A DNA stretch of 64,000 nucleotides, taken from positions 1 through 64,000 of the forward strand of contig NZ_JAGHQX010000004.1 in the NCBI RefSeq assembly GCF_017744095.1, given 5' to 3'. Below, one piece after another: positions 24,688 to 33,545 of the stretch. Numbering within the stretch: position 1 is the stretch's first letter; every line of letters starts with the position of its first letter. Source of the DNA: Shimia sp. R10_1 (lineage in GTDB: Bacteria; Pseudomonadota; Alphaproteobacteria; Rhodobacterales; Rhodobacteraceae). The notes beneath the pieces were generated by a model. That model searched no databases and was not told where the DNA came from. It worked only from the letters and a program-made list of their open reading frames with translations. Position numbers and translations under genes: made by a program.

Positions 24688-25317
24688 TTACATGTTGTTT
24701 ACGAAGCAACCCACGCGTTGGGCCATATCTTCTGCCGAAACATCGCGACGGAAGTATTCCACAAACCCATGCCCCGGCAGGGTGAGATATGTGAATGTGG
24801 AGTGATCGACCAGATAAAACTCATCATCGCCATCTTCAGGCTGCTGTTTGCGATAATAGGTGCGATAGGCTTGGCTTGCCGCCTTCACCTGCTCTGGCGA
24901 TCCGGACAGGCCAACCATGCGCGGATGCAGATAATCTGTGAACTCTTTCAACACTTCAGGCGTGTCACGCTCAGGATCAATCGTGATGAAAACAGGGGTC
25001 ACAAGCTCGCCGTTTGTCTCAAGAATTTCAGTGGCTTCTGCATTTCGCGTTGCATCCAGCGGACAAACATCCGGGCAGTAAGTGTATCCGAAATAGATCA
25101 GCGATGGCGCGGTAAGAACCTCTGCATCGGTGACGGTTTGACCGTCTTCATGAACCAGCTCAAACGGGCCACCAATTGTGTTTGTCCCACCGGCAATTTG
25201 GGTTTGCCGACATTGCGCAAACTGATCGCCACCTTGCCCTCCGCGCCCAACAAACCACATAGCCGCCAAAGCGATGATTGCGACAAAAACAGCCACAGCT
25301 GCCACCACACGAACCAT
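24688..25317 (-). CDS. senC: SCO1/SenC-family copper chaperone
   Basis: A 209-residue thioredoxin-like protein anchored by an N-terminal hydrophobic segment (residues 3-26), with its domain in the periplasm. The copper ligands are the CxxxC of YCPDVCP near 79-83 and a His in VDHSTFTY near 170. SCO proteins deliver copper to the CuA site of cytochrome oxidase, and the Rhodobacter relative (SenC/PrrC) is linked to redox signalling. ATG at 25317 has GGTGAGG six bases upstream; a GTG four codons earlier is an alternative. Cotranscribed with regA, divergent from regB. Confidence 0.95.
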   Translation of the reverse strand: MVRVVAAVAVFVAIIALAAMWFVGRGGQGGDQFAQCRQTQIAGGTNTIGGPFELVHEDGQTVTDAEVLTAPSLIYFGYTYCPDVCPLDATRNAEATEILETNGELVTPVFITIDPERDTPEVLKEFTDYLHPRMVGLSGSPEQVKAASQAYRTYYRKQQPEDGDDEFYLVDHSTFTYLTLPGHGFVEYFRRDVSAEDMAQRVGCFVNNM

Positions 25318-25340
25318 CTTACACCTCACCTAGTCATGTT

Positions 25341-25354
25341 GCGGGAAACTCCGC
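25341..25354. promoter_or_regulatory. GCGG-N6-CCGC dyad in the regB/senC divergent promoter
   Basis: GCGGGAAACTCCGC is a perfect four-base inverted repeat in the 84-bp gap between the divergent regB and senC starts. RegA sites are GC-rich dyads with variable spacing, so this could serve autoregulation. The consensus is loose and the arms are short, so chance is possible. Confidence 0.3.
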
Positions 25355-25401
25355 ACAGACCTATCAAGTGTCTGTAGAGACTCAAGGGGAAAGGCCACCA
25401 A

Positions 25402-26793
25402 ATGACGGATTTGTCAGGCGAACTGCTTAGCGCAAATCGTCGCAGCAACTGGATACGACTGCGCACATTCATCACCCTGCGCTGGATCGCAATCCTGGGG
25501 CAGATCACAGCTCTCCTCATTGCACAATTCGGGTTCGGATTGGTGTTGGAATATGGCCTTTGCTACCTCGCAGTGGGCATTTCCGTCATCGGCAATCTGA
25601 TCGCAATATTTGTGTTTCCTGAGAACAAATTGCTCACTGAATCCGAGAACAGGTACATGCTGCTCTTTGATGTTTTGCAGCTTGGTTTTCTGCTGTTTCT
25701 AACGGGTGGTTTGCACAACCCATTTTCGTTTCTTGTGGTTGCGCCTGTCACCATTGCAGCCTCTGTTTTGTCGATCCGATCTGCGATGATGCTGGCATCT
25801 CTGGCGGTTGTTATTGTGACCGCTTTGCTCGAATTTCATCTGCCCCTACGCACAGAAAATCTCTCAGTTCTAGAGATCTCCAACGTGTTTTTGTTTGGCC
25901 ATTGGACAGCGATTATCATCGCGATCTTCTTCTCTTCTTTCTATTCGCGACAGGTCGTTTCAGAAATGTCCTCGATGGGCGAAGCGCTGGCGGCAACGCA
26001 AATGGCTTTGGCACGCGAACAAAAACTCACCGACCTTGGCGGCGTCGTGGCCGCCGCAGCGCATGAGTTGGGCACCCCTCTGGCCACCATCAAACTCGCA
26101 AGCGCCGAATTATTGGAAGAACTCGATGATCGTCCTGAACTACGAGAAGACGCCGCTCTCATCAGAGAGCAAGCCGACCGTTGTAGAGACATCCTGCGCT
26201 CCATGGGGCGGGCAGGCAAAGACGATCTGCACCTACGAAAAGCACCTTTGTCCGCCGTTATTGAAGAGGCGGCAGAACCTCACATGGACCGCGGAAAAAC
26301 ACTTGTCTTTGACCACTTTGAAATCACAGAAAGTCCTGAAATCTTGCGCAGGCCTGAAATCATTCATGGTCTGAGAAACCTGATTCAAAACGCTGTTGAT
26401 TTCGCAAGTGACACCGTTTGGGTTGAGACTTCTTGGGATGAAGCTTCAATCAGCGTGCGTATTCTCGATGACGGATCCGGTTTCCCTCCGCATTTGATTG
26501 GGCGCATCGGTGATCCATTTATGAGGCATCGAAAACCGGAAAAAGAGCGCAAAAAGCGGCCCGGATATGAAGGTATGGGACTGGGTCTTTTCATAGCTAA
26601 AACGCTTCTTGAACGATCCGGTGCAGAGATCAGCTTTGCAAATGGCTCCAAGAATGCCGAGCTTCGCAGCACTCAAAATACAAGCGGTGGTGCGATTGTG
26701 GAAGTGATTTGGCCGCGCTCCAAAATCGATGCCAACCACAATCTCTCTCTGATCGGAACCGGAGAGAACCCGCTGCATCGCACCGCCCCTTAA
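25402..26793 (+). CDS. regB: Redox sensor histidine kinase RegB (PrrB)
   Basis: A 463-residue membrane kinase. Six hydrophobic segments occupy residues 24-182. The quinone-sensing loop GGLHNPF is at 102-108. The H-box AAAAHELGTP carries the phosphorylated His221, and Cys261 in DRCRDIL corresponds to the redox-active cysteine (Cys265) of Rhodobacter capsulatus RegB. N- and G-box motifs (NLIQNAVDFA, GMGLGLFIAK) complete the ATP domain. It phosphorylates RegA when the quinone pool is reduced. All sensing residues known from the family are present, so the system should be functional. Confidence 0.97.
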   Translation: MTDLSGELLSANRRSNWIRLRTFITLRWIAILGQITALLIAQFGFGLVLEYGLCYLAVGISVIGNLIAIFVFPENKLLTESENRYMLLFDVLQLGFLLFLTGGLHNPFSFLVVAPVTIAASVLSIRSAMMLASLAVVIVTALLEFHLPLRTENLSVLEISNVFLFGHWTAIIIAIFFSSFYSRQVVSEMSSMGEALAATQMALAREQKLTDLGGVVAAAAHELGTPLATIKLASAELLEELDDRPELREDAALIREQADRCRDILRSMGRAGKDDLHLRKAPLSAVIEEAAEPHMDRGKTLVFDHFEITESPEILRRPEIIHGLRNLIQNAVDFASDTVWVETSWDEASISVRILDDGSGFPPHLIGRIGDPFMRHRKPEKERKKRPGYEGMGLGLFIAKTLLERSGAEISFANGSKNAELRSTQNTSGGAIVEVIWPRSKIDANHNLSLIGTGENPLHRTAP

Positions 26794-26887
26794 CGAGTTA
26801 CACCTTGATTGGAGCCCGCTATAGTTGCACACTTCTAGCGAGCTTAAAGAAGAATCATCTCCCGGAAGCGTTGCTCTGGAGACTTCA

Positions 26888-28402
26888 ATGTTGGTAACCA
26901 CTACTCATCTCCTGTTTGTTTTCGCGGGATGTATTTTGCTGGTGGGCGGTGTTTGGATTGCATCTCGCCGTCTGGCGCTCAGTGCGCTCGCGCCAACAAA
27001 GGATGAGGAATCCAGCAATAAATCCCGCTTTCTGTTTCGCGCAGGGCTGCTGATCGACGCCAATCCCGCCGCACTCCAAATATGTGCAGAAACCCCAGCA
27101 GAGGTGTTTGACTGGTCAACGATGCATGCGAAAATGGTCACGCATTTTCCTGACTTTCCACCTAGCCAAGGCGCATCGCAGGTTCGCGATGTCATCGTCC
27201 TTCATGCTGAAGATCCAGAGGATCGTTCGGTATTGACGATCGATCAATGGGATGACGTAGCACGGATCACTCTGGAACAAGACTCTGCGCCCGATACCGC
27301 GCGTCGCACAGCCATCATGCAAGCGATGTTTCAAGCCCCAAACCCGGTTTGGAAATCGAGTGCCAACGGCCACGTCGTATGGCGTAACAGCGCTTATAAA
27401 AAGCTCGTTGCGTCCCTCAGTCATAAAGCGAAACAAGATCCAGTATTCGATGTGGGCGCACTTCGTCCTGGGGACCCTTCAAAGCGACTGCAAGTCAAAG
27501 ACGCACAAGGGGAGACCACGCGCTGGTTTGACGTCACAGCAGTCCAAACTGGCGCACATGTGATGTATTATGCTTCAGAGGCTGACGCCGTGGTTTCAGC
27601 GTTGGATGCGCAACGCAGTTTTGTTCAGATCTTCTCAAAAACCTTTGCGCATTTATCCACGGGTCTGGTGATTTTTGACAAAGACCAGCTGCTTATCTTG
27701 TTTAACCCAGCGCTCTTGGAGCTCACAGGACTAAGCGCAGACTTTTTGTCGAAACGATGTGACGCAAAGTCTTTCTTCGATCAACTACGGGAGATGCAGG
27801 TTCTGCCCGATGTCTCCTCACACAGAAGCTGGGCAAAACAGGTTGACGATATCCTTTTATCCGCCTTGGAGGGGCACTACAGTGAGACTTGGACGCTGCC
27901 AACCGGCGTAACATACCGCGTTACCGGGAGACCGCATCCCGATGGAGCATTGGTCTTTCTTTTTGAGGACATAACCGCCGAAATCACCGTCACGAGACGC
28001 TTCAGGACAGAGCTTTCTCAATGTCACAGTGTACTGGACACAATTGAAACGGCACTTGTGTTGTTCTCCTCCACAGGCCAGGTACAGCTCTGCAATGATG
28101 CCTACCGAAAACTCTGGAAAACAGATCCAGACAGCAGCTTCGCACAATACGCTTTAAAAGACGCTATCTTGCACTGGCAGGGCGACTGCTTGCCCAGCGA
28201 AATTTGGCCAAATTTACAAGACCGCATCCTGTCCAACGCGATGCGGGAACCTTGGCAAACTGCACTTTCTTTAACGTCAGGAGAAGGTTTGCGTATGTCT
28301 GTAACGCCCATCACGGGTGGCATGACACTGGTCGCATTTGATCCGTTTTCATCTGTTTTGGCGCCACAGGATCTAAACAGCTGGATAGACCAAAATACCT
28401 GA
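26888..28402 (+). CDS. PAS-domain membrane protein without kinase core
   Basis: A 504-residue protein. Residues 3-24 are one transmembrane segment. The remainder contains at least two PAS-like folds (QIFSKTFAHLSTGLVIFD... around 240-350, and SVLDTIETALVLFSSTGQ around 380-470). No H-box or ATPase domain follows, so it looks like a sensor histidine kinase relative that has lost catalysis, or an input partner for another kinase. Located right after regB in the same direction, so a role in redox sensing is possible but unproven. Start at MLVTTTHLLF has GGAGA; the frame opens 21 codons earlier. Confidence 0.7.
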   Translation: MLVTTTHLLFVFAGCILLVGGVWIASRRLALSALAPTKDEESSNKSRFLFRAGLLIDANPAALQICAETPAEVFDWSTMHAKMVTHFPDFPPSQGASQVRDVIVLHAEDPEDRSVLTIDQWDDVARITLEQDSAPDTARRTAIMQAMFQAPNPVWKSSANGHVVWRNSAYKKLVASLSHKAKQDPVFDVGALRPGDPSKRLQVKDAQGETTRWFDVTAVQTGAHVMYYASEADAVVSALDAQRSFVQIFSKTFAHLSTGLVIFDKDQLLILFNPALLELTGLSADFLSKRCDAKSFFDQLREMQVLPDVSSHRSWAKQVDDILLSALEGHYSETWTLPTGVTYRVTGRPHPDGALVFLFEDITAEITVTRRFRTELSQCHSVLDTIETALVLFSSTGQVQLCNDAYRKLWKTDPDSSFAQYALKDAILHWQGDCLPSEIWPNLQDRILSNAMREPWQTALSLTSGEGLRMSVTPITGGMTLVAFDPFSSVLAPQDLNSWIDQNT

Positions 28403-28455
28403 GCCCCGACCTGATCCGGGTTGCAGCGGGGGAGCGTGGTTTTTACTGTGCCGCC

Positions 28456-28929
28456 ATGACCAGCTTCCACCTTTCTCTCGACCTAAGTTCTGCAAATGCG
28501 ACCCAAGATCTGGCAATTCGCATTGGGGCCACCTTGCAACCCACTGACGTATTACTGCTCGAAGGCCCAATCGGAGCTGGGAAAACACATTTTGCACGCA
28601 GCCTCATACAATCGCTTTTGCCTGTCGCGGAAGACGTGCCCTCGCCGACGTTTACCTTGGTTCAAGTGTACGAAACGGCCGAAAGCGAAATCTGGCATGC
28701 AGATCTTTATCGGCTGACATCTCCTGATGAGGTCGTTGAGCTTGGCCTCACAGATGCATTTGAGGAGGCAATCTGTCTTGTGGAATGGCCAGACAGGCTC
28801 GCTGATCTACAACCTGACAGCGCCCTGTTTCTTTCATTCTCGCTCGGTGAAGACGAAGGTCAGAGGCACCTGACGATCACGGCCAAAGATCAAAAATGGG
28901 CACCTTTGTTAGAAAGTCTCGCGCAATGA
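28456..28929 (+). CDS. tsaE: tRNA threonylcarbamoyladenosine biosynthesis protein TsaE
   Basis: A 157-residue P-loop ATPase. Walker A is EGPIGAGKTHFA near residues 36-47, followed by the family blocks VPSPTFTLVQVY and HADLYRL. TsaE works with TsaB and TsaD to place the t6A37 modification on ANN-decoding tRNAs. Its stop overlaps the amgK start (ATGA), a common order in this group. Confidence 0.95.
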   Translation: MTSFHLSLDLSSANATQDLAIRIGATLQPTDVLLLEGPIGAGKTHFARSLIQSLLPVAEDVPSPTFTLVQVYETAESEIWHADLYRLTSPDEVVELGLTDAFEEAICLVEWPDRLADLQPDSALFLSFSLGEDEGQRHLTITAKDQKWAPLLESLAQ

Positions 28930-29948
28930 CCACCCGCGAAGAAGAAATCGCAGAGTTTCTCTCAAGCACCCGCTGGTCTGCAGCGCGGCACGCTCCACTC
29001 GCAGGGGATGCCTCAAGTCGCCAATATCGGCGTCTCCATCATGCCAATGGTGATACTGCGATCTTGATGGATGCACCGCAGGAAACTGGCGAAGATATCC
29101 GACCATTTCTCCGCATCGCCCAATTCCTGACAGAAAACCAACTCTCCGCACCTGAGATTTGGCACAGCTCAGAAGCGCTTGGGCTTATTCTGATGGAAGA
29201 CTTCGGAGACGCGTTGTTTGTCGCTGCAATTGCTGAACGCTCCGCGGATGAGCCCATGCTCTATCAAGCTGCCACAGATGTGTTGCTTGATCTCCATCAG
29301 CATACGCCACCACCAAAACTCAGCGTGATGGACAACCAGACGCTGGCGCAGATGACCGACCTCGCCTTTATCTGGTATGGATCTGAGTCATTTGAACCGG
29401 CAGAAAAGGCGTTGTCTGCTTTTACAGAGGCGTTTCTGCCAAAGCTTGAGAAGTTTTTGCCCGCACCAAGCGTTCTGGCCCTGCGCGACTACCATGCTGA
29501 GAACTTGATCTGGCTTCCAAACCGCACAAGTGCCGCACGCGTGGGTTTGTTGGACTTTCAGGACGCGCTTATGGGTCATCCTTGCTATGATCTTGTGTCT
29601 CTGCTTCAGGACGCGCGCCGAGATGTTCCTGATGATGTCGCCCAAGCGACGAAAAAGTACTACCTAGAGAGAACCGGCGCCGATCCTGATCTGTTTGAGG
29701 TCAGCTACAGCTTGCTTGGTCTTCAAAGGAACTTACGTATCCTCGGCGTTTTTGCACGCCTGTGCAAACAAGCTGGCAAACCTCATTATGTGGATTTCAT
29801 CCCGCGTGTTTATGGGCATGTGATGCGCAATTTGGTGCATCCAGAATTGTCGCAAGTCGCTGAAATTTTGCGCCCCGCCCTGCCCGAACCATCGTCCGTT
29901 TTCCTACAATCCCTGAGAGACCAATGCGCCAAGACCCCCAAGCCGTAA
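28926..29948 (+). CDS. amgK: N-acetylmuramate/N-acetylglucosamine kinase AmgK
   Basis: A 340-residue aminoglycoside-phosphotransferase-fold kinase. The catalytic loop reads LRDYHAENLIW and the metal site LLDFQDALMGHPCYDL. In Pseudomonas and Caulobacter the AmgK enzyme phosphorylates recovered MurNAc or GlcNAc at the anomeric position, and MurU makes the UDP sugar, bypassing fosfomycin-sensitive MurA. Here murU follows directly, which supports the assignment over a generic phosphotransferase. The start is coupled to the tsaE stop. Confidence 0.88.
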   Translation: MTTREEEIAEFLSSTRWSAARHAPLAGDASSRQYRRLHHANGDTAILMDAPQETGEDIRPFLRIAQFLTENQLSAPEIWHSSEALGLILMEDFGDALFVAAIAERSADEPMLYQAATDVLLDLHQHTPPPKLSVMDNQTLAQMTDLAFIWYGSESFEPAEKALSAFTEAFLPKLEKFLPAPSVLALRDYHAENLIWLPNRTSAARVGLLDFQDALMGHPCYDLVSLLQDARRDVPDDVAQATKKYYLERTGADPDLFEVSYSLLGLQRNLRILGVFARLCKQAGKPHYVDFIPRVYGHVMRNLVHPELSQVAEILRPALPEPSSVFLQSLRDQCAKTPKP

Positions 29949-30616
29949 TGCTGTTCGCCGCTGGTTTTGGCACCCGAATGGGCGCTCTCACCAAAGACTG
30001 TCCAAAACCGCTTTTGAAGGTTGCTGGTAAAACGCTATTGGATCATGCGTTAGAGCTTGCCCAAGCCATCGCCCCAAAAACTTGCGTGGTGAATGCGCAC
30101 TACAAACATGAACAGATCACACACCATCTCAGCGGATCTGGGGTGCGTGTTTCCATTGAGGCGCCAGACATCTTGGATACCGGCGGTGGGCTGCGTCAGG
30201 CTCTACCACTGCTGGGAAACGGCCCGGTTTACACCAGCAATACCGATGCCGTTTGGCAAGGGCCAAACCCGTTTGAGCTGCTGAAAACCGCTTGGTTTCC
30301 TGACATCATGGACGCGTTGTTGCTGTGTGTTCCGCAAAAAAATGCTGTTGGCTACACACGAGACGGGGATTTTCAGCTTGATCAAGAGGGACGTCTGAGC
30401 CGGGGGCCTGGTACCGTTTACACAGGCGTACAGATCTTAAAAACAGACAGGCTATCTACTATCGAAGAAGAGTCGTTCTCGCTCAACGTAGTCTGGGATC
30501 AAATCCAAAAAGAGGCGCGCCTCTTTGGGCTGATCTATCCTGGTACCTGGTGCGATGTTGGCACCCCTGAGGGCATCACGCTCGCGGAAGAAATGTTGGA
30601 AAACTCCCATGTTTGA
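29924..30616 (+). CDS. murU: N-acetylmuramate alpha-1-phosphate uridylyltransferase MurU
   Basis: A 230-residue nucleotidyltransferase. The signature FAAGFGTRMGALTKDCPKPL binds UTP, and later EAPDILDTGGG and NTDAVW supply the sugar and metal contacts. It converts MurNAc-1-phosphate to UDP-MurNAc in peptidoglycan recycling. Its ATG lies 25 bp inside the end of amgK, and its stop overlaps addB by eight bases, so the five genes from tsaE to addA are tightly linked. Confidence 0.88.
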   Translation: MRQDPQAVMLFAAGFGTRMGALTKDCPKPLLKVAGKTLLDHALELAQAIAPKTCVVNAHYKHEQITHHLSGSGVRVSIEAPDILDTGGGLRQALPLLGNGPVYTSNTDAVWQGPNPFELLKTAWFPDIMDALLLCVPQKNAVGYTRDGDFQLDQEGRLSRGPGTVYTGVQILKTDRLSTIEEESFSLNVVWDQIQKEARLFGLIYPGTWCDVGTPEGITLAEEMLENSHV

Positions 30617-33545
30617 AACGACAGAGACCCCGCGCATTTTCGCGCTCGCTCCTGGTGTCGATTTCCCCAAAGCACTTGTTTCCGGACTGCACCAGCGGTT
30701 TGTTGGCATGGCACCACAAGAGATTGCACGCACTCAAATCATCGTAAACACTGCACGTATGGCACGGCGCATTCAGTCGCTTTTCCATGACGGTCCCGCG
30801 ATGCTGATGCCACGTATCCAGTTACTTGGAGAGTTCGCAAACACCGAGTCCGCCTCCCTACCCAAGGCCACGTCACCCATTCGACAGCGGTTTGAATTGA
30901 TACAGCTGGTCACGCGTTTGCTGGAACAGCAACCAGATCTGGCAGCACGCGCGTCAGTCTATGATTTGGCGGACAGTCTGGCGAGCCTCTTTGACGAAAT
31001 GGCCGGCGAAGGTGTGTCGGTTGAGACAATAGAAACACTGGATGTCGCAGATCAATCTGGTCATTGGGCGCGGGCGCAGTCTTTCTTTTCCATTGCGCGG
31101 CACTTTCTGGATGATTTGGAGAGCGCCCCCGGTGCAGAGGCCCGTCAACGCCGCGCGATCGAGGAGATCATTGCCCGCTGGGATGCAGAGCCCCCCAAAC
31201 ACCCAATCATTTTGGCGGGCTCTACGGGCTCTCGTGGTACCATGCAGCTGTTGATGCAGGCGGTGGCACGCCTGCCACAAGGAGCAGTAGTCCTCCCCGG
31301 CTTTGATTTTGAAATGCCTCAGGACACATGGGGCCATCTGAGCACAGCACTGGAAAGCGAAGATCACCCGCAGTTCCGCTATCACGCATTGCTGGATGCC
31401 CTAGATCTGCCAATAAGTTCGGTTTTACCATGGGACAGCACCCCCGCCCCCTCTGAGCTGCGAAATCGGCTGATCTCTCTTGCTTTGCGCCCTGCCCCGG
31501 TTACGGATCAGTGGCTCAGTGAGGGGCCCACTTTGGGTGATCTGATGCCAGCCACCGAAAACATCACGTTGGTCGAGGCCACAACGCAGCGAGAAGAAGC
31601 ACTCACAATCGCGGCGCGTATGCGCAAAGCCGCCGAAGACGGCCAGACCTGTGCCTTGATCACACCGGACCGGATGCTGACGCGCCAAGTCACCGCTGCG
31701 CTTGATCGCTGGAACATTGTACCGGACGACAGCGCCGGGCAACCTTTGCAACTGTCTCCTCCGGGGCGTTTCTTGCGCCATATTGTGGCTCTGTTTCACC
31801 AGAAACTGACCTCAGAGGCACTGCTTGCTCTTCTGAAACACCCGCTCACCCATAGCGGTGTGGAGCGCGGCAGACACTTGCTGAACACCCGAAACCTGGA
31901 GCTTTGGCTGCGTCGAAAGGGAGTGACCTATCCCGAAGCCGAAGCAATGACGGCCTGGGCTCAAACACAAAAGGACGACATGTCCGGCTGGATGCGCTGG
32001 TTGACGCATAATTTTTGCAACCAATTACGTTCAAACACCTCAATGGAAGCGCTGTTTGATGCGCATATTTCTCTCGCAGAAGCGATCGCGCATGGCCCCC
32101 TCCCAGATGGAGAAACGGGCAGCGGAGGGCTATGGCAAGAGGCCGCTGGCCGCGCTGCGACCCGTGTTTTGGCAGATGTTCGAGAGCATGCGCCAGTGGT
32201 TGGGGAAATTTCACCTGCTGATTATGCCGATCTCTTTGGTGCGCTTCTGTCGCGCGGCGAGGTACGTGATCGCGATGCAGGGCACCCGCATATCTTGATT
32301 TGGGGTACGTTGGAAGCGCGCGTACAGGGCGCAGACCTCGTGATCCTTGGAGGGCTCAACGAAGGCAGTTGGCCAGAGGCGCCAAGCCCAGATCCATGGC
32401 TCAACCGAAAAATGCGCAATGACGCGGGTCTTCTTCTGCCAGAGCGACGGATCGGCCTTGCGGCGCATGATTTTCAACAGGCGGTGGGAGCACCAGAGGT
32501 TTGGCTCACACGCGCTATACGATCTGATGAAGCGGAAACCGTTCCATCGCGCTGGATCAATCGATTGACAAATCTATTGGGCGGTTTGCCAGACCAGAAC
32601 GGGCAGAAGGCGCTGGAAGGCATGTATGAACGCGCGCAGGTTTGGCTTAACCGAGTGCGAGCGTTGGAAACCGTTCCGATGGTGCCTCCGGCCAGCCGCC
32701 CTTCGCCAACGCCACCCCTCGCGGCACGCCCGCGCAAACTCTCAGTGACGGAAATCAAACGCCTGATCCGTGATCCCTATGCGATTTACGCCAAACATGT
32801 GCTGCGCTTGCGCCCACTTGATCCCCTGATGCGAACACCGGATGCGTTGCTGCGCGGCATCGTTGTGCATGAGGTGTTGGAAAAACTGGTCAAAGAAAGC
32901 GCCGATCAAGATATTCCTGTCACACGCGCACGCATTATGGAGATATCAGAGTCTGTTTTGGCCCAAAACGTTCCTTGGGCCACCGCACGTGCGCTTTGGC
33001 TTGCACGACTTGCGCGCGTCTCTGATCACATTGTGCATGGTGAAGAGCGCCGCAGAACGCGTGCGACGCCGATCGCCTTTGAGGCAGAAACAAGCGCTCA
33101 AGTCGAAGAGTTGGATTTTACACTGACAGCAAAGGCGGATCGCATTGATCGCACGAAGGCAGGCGATCTGATCCTGTACGACTACAAGACAGGCGCGCCG
33201 CCTTCAAAAGACGAGCAAACCTATTTTGACAAACAGTTGCTTCTGGAGGCGGCAATGGCTGAACAAAACGGGTTTAAAGGCATAGACCCTGCGCAGGTTG
33301 CAGACGCAATCTACATCGGCCTTGGTGCCTCGCCAAAAGATCAACCAGCGCCTTTGGCAGAAACGCCGACAGAAAAGGTGTGGGAGGAGTTTTCGACCCT
33401 CATCAGTCACTATCTGAAGGATGGCAAAGGCTTCACCTCTCGCCGCGCCATGCAATCAGAGCGTGACGAAGGTCTCTACGACCAACTTGCACGCTTTGGC
33501 GAGTGGGATGCAACTGACGAACCCGCCCCTGAGGTGCTGACATGA
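30609..33545 (+). CDS. addB: Double-strand break repair nuclease subunit AddB
   Basis: A 978-residue subunit of the AddAB helicase-nuclease that resects broken DNA ends for RecA. As in the alphaproteobacterial type, there is no clear Walker A. LGGLNEGSWPEA marks an inactivated helicase core, and the C-terminal PD-(D/E)XK nuclease shows GDLILYDYKTG near residue 854 with KQLLLEAAM after it. Start placed at MFETTETPRIF, overlapping murU; a start 18 codons earlier would lie wholly inside murU. It overlaps addA by four bases. Confidence 0.93.
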   Translation: MFETTETPRIFALAPGVDFPKALVSGLHQRFVGMAPQEIARTQIIVNTARMARRIQSLFHDGPAMLMPRIQLLGEFANTESASLPKATSPIRQRFELIQLVTRLLEQQPDLAARASVYDLADSLASLFDEMAGEGVSVETIETLDVADQSGHWARAQSFFSIARHFLDDLESAPGAEARQRRAIEEIIARWDAEPPKHPIILAGSTGSRGTMQLLMQAVARLPQGAVVLPGFDFEMPQDTWGHLSTALESEDHPQFRYHALLDALDLPISSVLPWDSTPAPSELRNRLISLALRPAPVTDQWLSEGPTLGDLMPATENITLVEATTQREEALTIAARMRKAAEDGQTCALITPDRMLTRQVTAALDRWNIVPDDSAGQPLQLSPPGRFLRHIVALFHQKLTSEALLALLKHPLTHSGVERGRHLLNTRNLELWLRRKGVTYPEAEAMTAWAQTQKDDMSGWMRWLTHNFCNQLRSNTSMEALFDAHISLAEAIAHGPLPDGETGSGGLWQEAAGRAATRVLADVREHAPVVGEISPADYADLFGALLSRGEVRDRDAGHPHILIWGTLEARVQGADLVILGGLNEGSWPEAPSPDPWLNRKMRNDAGLLLPERRIGLAAHDFQQAVGAPEVWLTRAIRSDEAETVPSRWINRLTNLLGGLPDQNGQKALEGMYERAQVWLNRVRALETVPMVPPASRPSPTPPLAARPRKLSVTEIKRLIRDPYAIYAKHVLRLRPLDPLMRTPDALLRGIVVHEVLEKLVKESADQDIPVTRARIMEISESVLAQNVPWATARALWLARLARVSDHIVHGEERRRTRATPIAFEAETSAQVEELDFTLTAKADRIDRTKAGDLILYDYKTGAPPSKDEQTYFDKQLLLEAAMAEQNGFKGIDPAQVADAIYIGLGASPKDQPAPLAETPTEKVWEEFSTLISHYLKDGKGFTSRRAMQSERDEGLYDQLARFGEWDATDEPAPEVLT

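Noticed and set aside
24109..25377. 422-codon open frame on the plus strand
   Set aside because: It is antisense to regA and senC, both with intact family motifs; the translated product has no recognisable domain.
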